Assembly (NCBI GenBank): GCA_037127255.1
Contig: JBANSL010000001.1
Span: 39,733,001 to 39,797,000, forward strand
Length of the DNA stretch: 64,000 nt
Source of the DNA: Persicaria tinctoria
Taxonomy: Eukaryota; Streptophyta; Magnoliopsida; Caryophyllales; Polygonaceae
Reading direction: 5' to 3'
The notes below the pieces were generated by a model. The model saw only the letters and a program-made list of their open reading frames with translations, searched no databases and was not told the origin of the DNA. Shown here piece by piece: positions 24,938-33,100 of this stretch (its first letter is position 1; the number at the start of each line of letters is the position of its first letter). Position numbers and translations under genes: made by a program.

Positions 24938-27121
24938 TTGAAGGACGATGCAAATGAATGGTTCTTCTATCTACCACCTGACTCTATTGCTACTTGGGCC
25001 GAGATGAAAAGAGTCTTCCTAGAGATGTACTTCCCTGCAACAAAGCTAAATGCTTTGAAAAGGTCTATCAGCAGCATTGAGCAGTTCGCGACAGAGTCGA
25101 TACATGAGTACTTTGAACGTTTCAAGAAACTCTGCGCCAGCTGCCCATGCCATGGGTACTCTCAAAAGGATCTGGTTCTCTTTTTATTCAATGGGTTGAC
25201 TGATATAGAGCGCAAGACGGTGAATTCTGCTTGTGGAGGAAACATGCTGAATAAGACACCTGCCGCAGCTTGGGAGGTGTTTAGGGAGCTATCTGAGGGC
25301 TCTAGACAGTTCAACAAAAGCACTCGGGCTAGGGGTGTACTCGCTGTTGATGCTCCTGTGGCTGCACTACAGACGGATATGGCAGAGGTGAAGGAGATGA
25401 TGAAACAATTGATCCTTGATAGAAATCCTCAACAATTGAAGGCATGTGGTCTTTGCAACCAATTCACCCATCCTATGGACATGTGCCCGCTCATACAAGA
25501 TTCCAATGTTGAATTGAATGCCATTGGGAACTTCGCTCAACAAAGGCCTATGCAAGGAAACTATGGAAATCCTGGGTATTTCAACAACAACAATTACAAT
25601 AGGGGCTATCAGCAAGGCTATGGGAACTATCAAGCCTTTTTCAATCAGCAAGGGGGGCAACAGGAAAGGCCTCAACAACAATATGAACCTCGACAGGGAG
25701 GTCAGCAGCAATCAAATGGGGATAATGAGGATCCACTGCAGAAACTGTCACGATTAGTCATGAGGAATGATAAACAACAGTCAGAGCGGATGGCGAATCT
25801 AGAGAAGCAGCAATCCGATCGGATGACAAATCTTGAGAATCAAATGAGTCAGCTCATTCAAATCTTAAGTGCTAAGGAGGCAAACAGTTCAGGAAAGCTT
25901 CCGTCGCAAACCATTGAGAATCCTAAGGAGAATGTCAGTGCTATAACGCTTAGGATTGGCAAGGAACTGGTTGTCACAAATAAAAACGACGATGAGGAGA
26001 TAATGGATGAGGAATTAGAAGTTATTGAAGACGAAAACGGCGCAACAGTACTGCGGCAACCCCAGCGGCGCCCGCCGCAGCACCTTGCGGTGCCCGCCGC
26101 CAGAGGGGGAAACCAAGCCGCGCCCGCCGCGAGTGAAACCCAGCAAGTTGCGGCGCCCGCCGCAACCTCAGCCGCGCCCGCCGCAACGGGACCCGCCGCC
26201 GACTCTTCTCTTGGTACGGTTTCTTACCCTCCTCTTTCCGTTTCTCCTCCTTCTCCTTCGTCTTCTTCTACTCCTTCTTCTCCCTCATCTATGGAGATTC
26301 CAAAGCCCATTCCGCCTTTTCCGGAAGCCTTGAAAGACACACGACGATATGAGAATGACCAGGAAATCTTCGAGACATTCGGTAAGTGTCAGGTAAACAT
26401 TCCTTTACTCAGATTAATTAAGAGCATCCCTAGATATGCTAAATTTTTGAAGGAATTGTGCACCATCAAGAAGAAGCAGAGATTGAAAAAGAAGGAAAAG
26501 GTAAGCTTGAATGAAAATGTTTCTGCCATGTTGCAAAGGAAATTGCCTGAAAAATGTGGAGATCCAGGTATGTTTACAATTCCATGTGCAATTGGGAATA
26601 CTAGATTCAAACAAGCCATGTTAGATCTAGGAGCCTCAATAAATGTTATTTCATATAATATGTACATGTCTTTGGGTTTGGGTCCTCTGACTGAGACAGG
26701 GGTTACAGTGCAACTTGCTGATCGATCACAAACCAGGCCAAGAGGCGTTGTTGAAGATGTTTTAGTTATGGTGGATGATTTGTTCTTCCCTGTTGATTTC
26801 TTCGTTTTAGATATGGATCAGGGAACCCCTGAAACACCCATTATACTAGGAAGGCCATTCTTGAAAACGGCGAAAACGAAAATTGATTGTTGTGAGGGTC
26901 TATTGACTATGGAGTTTGATGGAAGAAAGATAGAGTTCTCTCTCTTTAATCATGCTAAGCTTTCTCCTGAAAATTCTTTAGATATGCCTATTGCTAACAA
27001 TACTGAGCACATAAATATTTTTCGTGATTTGTTAGGAACACCTAAGGAACATAGTTTAGGCAAATTTGAACCTCCTAACAAATTGAAACCGTTTGTGATT
27101 CCAGGACAACCCCAGGCATAG
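24938..27121 (+). CDS. gag-pro: Gag-protease polyprotein, main open frame downstream of the amber codon
   Basis: Same frame as the N-terminal piece. The open stretch really begins at 24917; the first ATG is at 25004, and 24938 is a TTG. Counting residues from 24938: the rest of the retrotransposon Gag domain (about 1-110, with WFFYLPP and FKKLCASCPCHGYS); a CX2CX4HX4C zinc knuckle for RNA binding at 170-183 (25445-25486); a Gln/Asn/Gly-rich stretch (about 195-265); a likely coiled coil with two 11-residue repeats QQSERMANLEK and QQSDRMTNLEN (about 282-310); an Ala/Pro-rich insert (368-424) encoded by the GC-rich motif; a Ser/Pro-rich linker; and an aspartic protease with DLGAS (catalytic Asp 563) and ILGRPFL at 635-641. 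It stops after the protease with no reverse transcriptase. Its role would be particle assembly, RNA packaging and self-cleavage. A near-intact frame of this length suggests recent selection or recent origin. Function of this copy is doubtful because of the upstream stop. Confidence 0.88.
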   Translation: MKDDANEWFFYLPPDSIATWAEMKRVFLEMYFPATKLNALKRSISSIEQFATESIHEYFERFKKLCASCPCHGYSQKDLVLFLFNGLTDIERKTVNSACGGNMLNKTPAAAWEVFRELSEGSRQFNKSTRARGVLAVDAPVAALQTDMAEVKEMMKQLILDRNPQQLKACGLCNQFTHPMDMCPLIQDSNVELNAIGNFAQQRPMQGNYGNPGYFNNNNYNRGYQQGYGNYQAFFNQQGGQQERPQQQYEPRQGGQQQSNGDNEDPLQKLSRLVMRNDKQQSERMANLEKQQSDRMTNLENQMSQLIQILSAKEANSSGKLPSQTIENPKENVSAITLRIGKELVVTNKNDDEEIMDEELEVIEDENGATVLRQPQRRPPQHLAVPAARGGNQAAPAASETQQVAAPAATSAAPAATGPAADSSLGTVSYPPLSVSPPSPSSSSTPSSPSSMEIPKPIPPFPEALKDTRRYENDQEIFETFGKCQVNIPLLRLIKSIPRYAKFLKELCTIKKKQRLKKKEKVSLNENVSAMLQRKLPEKCGDPGMFTIPCAIGNTRFKQAMLDLGASINVISYNMYMSLGLGPLTETGVTVQLADRSQTRPRGVVEDVLVMVDDLFFPVDFFVLDMDQGTPETPIILGRPFLKTAKTKIDCCEGLLTMEFDGRKIEFSLFNHAKLSPENSLDMPIANNTEHINIFRDLLGTPKEHSLGKFEPPNKLKPFVIPGQPQA
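26040..26205 (+). repeat. GC-rich motif cluster inside gag (coding)
   Basis: Several copies of a GCGGCGCCCGCCGC-like motif encode alternating Ala, Pro, Gln and Arg (VAAPAAT, SAAPAAT). The base composition contrasts sharply with the AT-rich coding sequence around it. Near-identical motifs occur at 27597-27742 and, in inverted orientation, in both LTRs. The protein segment lies between coiled coil and protease, where an insertion would be tolerated. Confidence 0.8.
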
Positions 27122-27290
27122 CTCATGGAGAGGAGCTAAGGGTAATGGCTGAATGTTGGAACAAAAAGCTACACCTTTCAAGGGTGCCCGCAGTGGTCAA
27201 TAAGATAACCGGTGTTGGTGACCCTGGTGGAGGAACATAGGCCAATCAAGGGCCCTCACGTCGAGCCAACGACTTGAAACAAAGGCGCTT

Positions 27291-27308
27291 CTCGGGAGGC
27301 AACCCGAG
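27291..27308 (+). other. Hairpin CTCGGG-AGGCAA-CCCGAG after the gag-protease stop
   Basis: A perfect 6-bp stem with a 6-base loop, inside GGCGCTTCTCGGGAGGCAAC. A similar GGGAGGCAACCC stretch is, from memory, common downstream of the coding region in Athila-like elements; I could not check this. Its last bases merge into GAGGTAAGT, a full match to the plant 5' splice-site consensus. Role unknown; RNA processing or packaging is possible. Confidence 0.6.
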
Positions 27309-27409
27309 GTAAGTTTTTCTTCCCTTTTTCTTTTTCTTTTCCTTCACCCTGATTATATGTGATTTACTTTTGTTGTCTTTAATGTTTCATTGAGGACAAT
27401 GAAAACTTC

Positions 27410-27426
27410 AAGTGTGGGGGAGAGGA
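27410..27426 (+). other. Internal polypurine-tract-like motif
   Basis: AAGTGTGGGGGAGAGGA is preceded by CATTGAGGACAATG. The functional tract before the 3' LTR has the same layout (TTAAGGACAAGC, then TTAAGTGTGGGGGAATT). It could be a second plus-strand primer or a relic of the ancestral element's 3' end. Confidence 0.55.
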
Positions 27427-27596
27427 ATTTTATCTATTAAGTGCATTTAGTTATATCATATTTAATTTTCTGCACCATGTTTAAGTTTAAATAAGTTGCT
27501 GGTTAGATTTATGGTTGTTTAGTTTTTATTTATTTTATTTTTCGTCATAAAAAAAATAAAAAAAAAATAAAAAAATAAATATACCCGAGTACAACG

Positions 27597-27742
27597 ACCG
27601 GCGCCCGCCGCAACCCCTACGGCGCCCGCCGCACCCGCTGCGGTGCCCGCCGCCAGGGGGTGTTTCAAGCGGCACCCGCCGCAAGTAAACCCAAGGGTGT
27701 TGCGGCGGCCGCCGCACCCTCTGCGGCGCCCGCCGCAACGGT
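27597..27742 (+). repeat. GC-rich motif cluster in the 3' non-coding region
   Basis: Five or six copies of GCGGCGCCCGCCGCA-like units, including the palindromic TGCGGCGGCCGCCGCA and TGCGGCGCCCGCCGCAAC at 27722-27739. They have the same orientation as the gag copies and are opposite to the LTR copies. The cluster is flanked on both sides by A-rich tracts. It is non-coding here; the open frames across it on the minus strand have no recognisable domain. Confidence 0.8.
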
Positions 27743-27753
27743 ACCCCATCTCG

Positions 27754-27787
<34 letters not shown>

Positions 27788-28230
27788 TATTTTAATTAAT
27801 TTCGAAAAATATTAGAAATAGAGCATGCATTGCATATATATGTGTTATTCAAATACCCATCTTGCTTAGTTTGTCCTCTATTTTAAATTTCAAGCATGAT
27901 TCATACAAATCCCATGGAGTTCTGGATGTTTTGATTATTATTGCTATTTGATTTTTGTGGAACATGAGCTAGCAAATATAATTGAGCATGTATGATTGAG
28001 CTAAAGTATGATTGAAGTCCTAAAAACATAACCCTGTGAGGATGTTTGACCTTATTTGAATTCTTTTGCTCAATTGTGTGAATTATTCGCCTAGTGTTAC
28101 TACCTCTTGGCATTGACTGCAGTATCTATTTTTGAAGACCAATGCACATGTTTGTTGCTTGCGGGGTGTATGTTTATATTTTGAGTCTTTTTATTCAATT
28201 TTATGCATATTTAGTGAATAAGGTGGCAAT

Positions 28231-28475
28231 GGTTGATGCACTGAGTAACCGGGTCTACGCATGACACCCATGGGTATGATTTGCGCAAAAAGGTGTTGAA
28301 AGCTATCCACTAGGAAAGGAAGCTTGAGCATTGAGTAACCAGGTTCATTCATGACACCCATGTTTGCAACTTGCGTCAAAAAGTGTTCAAGTGGACTTCA
28401 TATTGATAGTTGAGGTGTTGATAGACCGGGGCCATTCATGACACCCATGTTTGCGCTTCGCGTAAGGAAAGCACC
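28231..28475 (+). repeat. Threefold imperfect repeat of about 90 bp
   Basis: The core CATGACACCCATG occurs at about 28260, 28350 and 28437 (spacings 90 and 87). Each copy is preceded by GAGTAACCGGGTC, GAGTAACCAGGTTC or GATAGACCGGGGCC, and followed by TTTGCGC/TTGCGTC and AAAAGTGTT-like ends. It is non-coding. Copies are roughly 65-75% alike by eye, so older than the insertion. Confidence 0.8.
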
Positions 28476-28883
28476 AAGACAAGAAAAAAAAAAAAGAGAA
28501 AAGAAAACCAAAGACAAGAAAAAAAAAAAATTATATAAAGTATTGCATTGTATTTTCTTTATTGTGTCCCGCAAGTAATGACATTTCGGTAAAGAATTGG
28601 TGATATGGTGGTCAATGTCTATGAGCTTAGTGCATTATTGGTTTGAGTTGAGAGTTGTACCTAAAAGCCTAAGCACATGAGTGAAACACATATTTCTGGT
28701 GAGGTTGGATGATGTCTACTTCTAAGCTTTGATCACCTGAATACATGCTATGACATTTGTTTGCTTGGTTTATGTGTTCACCTGCTATGATGTTGCTTTT
28801 TGGTAATGTTGAAACTTGAAGGGATTTCCTGTGGGATACATTGATTCATGTTCATTCTATCATTGCTTAAGGACAAGCAAAGG

Positions 28884-28900
28884 TTAAGTGTGGGGGAATT
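28884..28900 (+). other. Polypurine tract
   Basis: TTAAGTGTGGGGGAATT directly abuts the TG of the 3' LTR, with the purine run GGGGGAA at 28892-28898. Its position and composition are those of the plus-strand primer of LTR retrotransposons. Confidence 0.85.
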
Positions 28901-30177
28901 TGATAATGCATATTTTAGATAGGCATTATAGTTACATTTAGTTTAGTTAGGTTGCATTTCTTGCTTGCTTTATCGTTAAATTGCATCTTGTGTTTATTTT
29001 AGAAAAGTTCGGATTCTGCGCAATTTTGTGTTTATCTCGCAGATTGAATCGGAACACATTTGGGAGATGCAATATCTCGACGAGGAACACAAGATACATG
29101 GGAAGGAACAAGGAAGAAAGAAGCAAGACGAGAAGATAAGCCCGCAAAGAAAGTAAAAACCACAGCAAAACCACGTGCCGCGGGCGCCGCAGATTTGCTG
29201 CGGACGCCGCAGCTGCACCCGCTGCAGCGGGTAGCGAGGAAGACATTTGCGGCGGGCGCCGCAACACTTGCGGCGGCCGCCGCACGTACGGCCAGCGCGC
29301 AGCCGTTTTGGAAAACCCTAGTTTTTATCTATTTTTGTTTGGAGGCCGAATTGAATCTTTTTATTAGGCATTTTATGTTATTTTTCATCACCTTTCATTC
29401 TATTCATTCAACCATTAGACTTTTTAGAGACTTTGAGCTATGTCTTCCATGAGGAACTAAACTCATCTATTCTGCCTGCAATTTGAAGCTTTATTCGGAT
29501 TGATTGTGAGTTTCTAATTCTCGCTCCTAGTTTCCTATTTGTGAATGCTTCGACTTCTTTGTGCTTAATTAATTATTGATTTGTTCTATCTTGTCTGGCC
29601 AACTCGTTAGATCAATTCAATCGCTAAGGTTTTGTAGATTCCTGGTTGTGAACCTTAACCTAAGTGGCAAACTTATTCCTTTAGGGCTGGTTGAACTAAT
29701 TGAATAAGTAGGAAGTTGAATGTGTTGTTAAATCCTTTTTTTAGGGACTGCAAATACCTTGGCTAATCTCTGAACTTAAAGCTGTCAATTGGGTTAAATC
29801 CTTCTTTAGGGACTGTTCGATTGATAAGGGTTGCTAGGACTGGTTGGACTAGTAACTATATTAGGTCGGGACAAGGGCATTCATAGGAAACATAATAGGA
29901 CGAGAAGAAGTTACAAGGATCGCTTCAATCCAATAAAGTGGAAAATTGTAGGTGGAATTGCTTCTCTAAATTGTTTAAACCAAAATCACTTATTCTGCTT
30001 TCGTTAATTTGCTTTAAAAACTTTCACACAAAAAACCCCCAATCTGGTTACTTAATCAACGTTAAAATCACATTTGAGTTATAAATTTCCCTGTGGGATC
30101 GACCTCTTACTTATTACTATACTAGTTATAGGTTTGAGTTTCTTTGGCGGAATCAACGACAGGTTTCCCCTCCGTCA
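28901..30177 (+). repeat. 3' LTR, 1277 bp
   Basis: Matches the 5' LTR from TGATAATGCATATTTTAGAT to CCCTCCGTCA at an offset of 5624 bases with no length change. It is preceded directly by the polypurine tract and followed directly by satellite sequence resuming with ATATCCCCATGTTC. By eye the eight differences include several within or beside GC-rich CpG/CpNpG sites (GCCG to GCTG, CAACT to CAGCT, CAACC to CAGCC). This fits decay of methylated cytosine, but the sample is small. Confidence 0.95.
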
Positions 30178-30182
30178 AATAT
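30178..30182 (+). other. Target-site duplication, right copy (AATAT)
   Basis: Directly follows the terminal CA of the 3' LTR and precedes CCCCATGTTC, which continues the interrupted monomer exactly. It differs from the left copy at the first base. Confidence 0.65.
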
Positions 30183-33100
30183 CCCCATGTTCTAAAGACA
30201 CGTGAATGCTAAATTTATTCTCCTTTGAGGCTTACTTGCACATCTCTGTGTTAAAAAGACACGTGATTACTAAGTTTATTCTCATTCGAGGCTTACTTGC
30301 ACATCCTCGTGTTCGAAAGACACGTGATTGCTAAATTTATTCTCCTTGGAGGCTTACTGCATGCGCATCTGTGCTTAAAGCGTACGCGATCACTAAATTT
30401 ATGCTCCTTGGAGGCTTACTTTCACATCCCAGTGTTCGAAAGACACGTGATTACTAAATTTATTCTCCTTTGAGGCTATTTTGCACATCCCCATGTTCGA
30501 AAGACACGTGATTGCAATATTTATTCTCCTTGGAGGCTTAATTGCACATCCTCGTGTTCGATAGACACGTGATTAATAAATTTGTTCTCCTTGGAGGCTT
30601 ACTGCATGCGCATCTGTGCTTAAAGCGCACGTGATCGCTAAATTTGTTCTCCTTGGTCGCTTACTTGCACATCCTCGTGTTCGAAAGGCACGTGATTGTT
30701 GAATTTATTTTCCTTGGAGGCTTAGTGCATGCACATCCCTTCTTAAAGTGCACGCGATCAATAAATTTATTCTCCTTGGAGGCTTACTTGCACATCCCCG
30801 GGTTCGAAAGACACGTGATTGCTAAATTTATTCTCTTTTGAGGCTTATTTGCACATCCCCGTGTTTGAAATACACATGATTGCTAAATTTATTCTCCTTG
30901 AGGCTTACTTTCACTTCCCCGTGTTCGAAAGACATGTAATTGCTAAATTTATTTTCCTTAGGGGCTTACTGCATTCGCATCTGTGCTTAAAGCCCCCACA
31001 AACGCTAAATTTATTCTCCTTGAAGGCTTACTTGCACATCCCCTTGTTCGAAAGACACGTGATTGCTAAATTTATTCTCCTTGGAGGCTTACTTGCACAT
31101 CCCCGTGTTCGAAAAACACGTGATTGCTAAATTTATTCTCCTTGGAGGCTTACTTGCACATCCCCGTCTTCGAAAGACACGTGATTGCGAAATTTATTCA
31201 CCTTGGAGGCTTACCTGCATATCCGCATGTTCAAACGACACGTGAATGCTAAATTTATTCTCCTTTGAGGCTTACTTGCACATCCCCGTGTTCGAAAGAC
31301 ACGTGATTGCTAAGTTTATTCTCATTCGAGGCTTACTTGCACATCCCCGTAATCGAAAGACACGTGATTGCTAAATTTATTCACCTTGGAGGCTTACTTG
31401 CACATCCTCGTGTTCGAAAGACACGTGATTGCTAAATTTATTCTCCTTGGAGGCTTACTGCATGCGCATCTGTGCTTAAAGCGCACGCGATCACTAAATT
31501 TATGCTCCTTTGAGGCTTACTTTCACATCCCCGTGTTCGAAAGACACGTGATTACTAAATTTATTCTCCTTGGAGGCTTATTTGCACATCCCCGTGTTCG
31601 AAAGACACGTGATTAATAAATTTATTCTCCTTGGAGGCTGACTTGCACATCATCATGTTCGATAGACACGTGATCGCTAAATTTGTTCTCCTTGGTGGCT
31701 TACTTGCACATCATCGTGTTCGAAAGGCACGTGATTGCTGAATTTATTCTCCTTGGCGGCTTAGTGCGTGCACATCCGTTCTTAAAGTGCACACGATCAC
31801 TAAATTTATTCTCCTTGGAGTCTTACTTGCACATCAACGGGTTCGAAAGACACGTGATTGCTAAATTGATTCTCTTTTGAGGCTTATTTGCACATCCCCG
31901 TGTTCGAAAGACAGGTGATCGCTAAATTTATTCTCCTTGGAGGCTTACTTGCACATCCCCGTGTTCCAAAGGCACGTGATTGCTAAATTTATTCTCCTTG
32001 GAGGCTTACTGCATTCGCAACTGTGCTTAAAGCCCCCACAAATGCTAAATTTATTCTCCTTGAAGGCTTACTTGCACATCCTCGTGTTTGAAAGACACGT
32101 GATTGCTAAATTTATTCTCCTTGGAGGCTTACTTGCACATCCCCATCTTCGAAAGACACGTGATTTCTAAATTTATTCACCTTGGAGGCTTACTTGCATA
32201 TCCCCATGTTCAAAAGACACGTGAATGCTAAATTTATTCTCCTTTGAGGCTTACTTGCACATCCCCGTGTTCGAAAGACACGTGATTGCTAAGTTTATTC
32301 TCATTCGAGGCTTACTTGCACATCCCCGTATTCGAAAGACACGTGATTGCTAAATTTATTCACCTTAGAGGCTTACTTGCACATCCTTGGGTTCGAAAGA
32401 CACGTGATTGCTAAATTTGTTCTCCTTCAAGGCTTACTGCATGCGCATCTGAGCTTAAAGCGCACGCGATCACTAAATTAATGCTCATTTGAGGCTTACT
32501 TTCACATTCCCGTGTTCGAAAGACACGTGATTATTAAATTTATTCTTCTTGGAGGCTTATTTGCACATCCCCGTGTTCGAAAGACACGTGATTGCTATAT
32601 TTATTCTCCTTGGAGGCTTACTTGCATATCCCCGTGTTCGATAGACACGTGATAAATAAATTTACTCTCCTTGGAGGCTTACTTGCACATCATCGTGTTC
32701 GATAGACGCGTGATCGCTAAATTTTTTCTCCTTGGTGGCTTACTTGCACATCATCGTGTTCGAAAGGCACGTGATTGCTGAATTTATTCTCCTTGGAGGC
32801 TTAGTGCATGCACATCCGTTCTTAAAGTGCACGCGATCACTAAATTTATTCTCCTTGGAGTCTTACTTGCACATCCCCGGGTTCGAAAGACACGTGATTG
32901 CTAAATTGATTCTCTTTTGAAGCTTATTTCCACATCACCGTGTTCGAAAGACACGTGATTGCTAAATTTATTCTCCTTGAGGCTTACTTGCACTTCCCCG
33001 TGTTCGAAAGACATGTAATTGCTAAATTTATTCTCCTTGGGGGCTTACTGCATGCACATCCATGCTTAAAGCGCACGCAATCGCTAAATTTATTCTAATT

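Larger units (their letters stand above)
27122..28883 (+). other. Non-coding 3' internal region of the retrotransposon
   Basis: This 1.76-kb segment lies where pol and any envelope-like gene would be in an autonomous relative, and it contains no supported frame. In order it holds: the hairpin with an adjoining splice-donor-like site (27291-27314), a polypurine-tract-like motif (27410-27426), A-rich runs (27548-27580 and 26 consecutive A at 27761-27786), the GC-rich cluster (27597-27742), a threefold repeat of about 90 bp (28231-28475), and two A-rich stretches following ACAAG (about 28478-28532). The rest is AT-rich with no recognisable feature. Confidence 0.75.
23277..30177 (+). mobile_element. 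Non-autonomous Athila/Tat-like Ty3-gypsy LTR retrotransposon (gag-protease only)
   Basis: A complete element of 6901 bp: 5' LTR, tRNA-Asp primer site, gag-protease frame, long non-coding 3' region, polypurine tract and 3' LTR. The gag sequence (an ending close to RAFPFTLKDDANEWFFYLPP, a CX2CX4HX4C zinc knuckle) and a DLGAS aspartic protease match the Athila/Tat branch of plant Ty3-gypsy elements from family knowledge. No reverse transcriptase, RNase H, integrase or envelope-like frame is present in any frame. It therefore resembles the class called TR-GAG elements, which keep gag but depend on other elements for the rest. The LTRs differ at about 8 of 1277 positions by eye, indicating a recent insertion. 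The frame has one amber codon. The element interrupts a satellite monomer and is the only transposon in the window. Confidence 0.9.

Noticed and set aside
26025..26333. Alternative-frame 102-residue Pro/Arg-rich frame inside gag
   Set aside because: It is a shadow of the GC-rich insert in the main gag-protease frame, which is the one with domains on both sides.
27519..27749. Minus-strand frames over the 3' GC-rich cluster
   Set aside because: They consist of Arg/Gly/Ala-rich low-complexity sequence from the motif and the flanking A/T runs.
27122..28900. Degenerate reverse transcriptase or integrase
   Set aside because: I looked in all frames for YVDD-like, RNase H and HHCC/DDE signatures and found none. 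The region is repeat-rich non-coding sequence.
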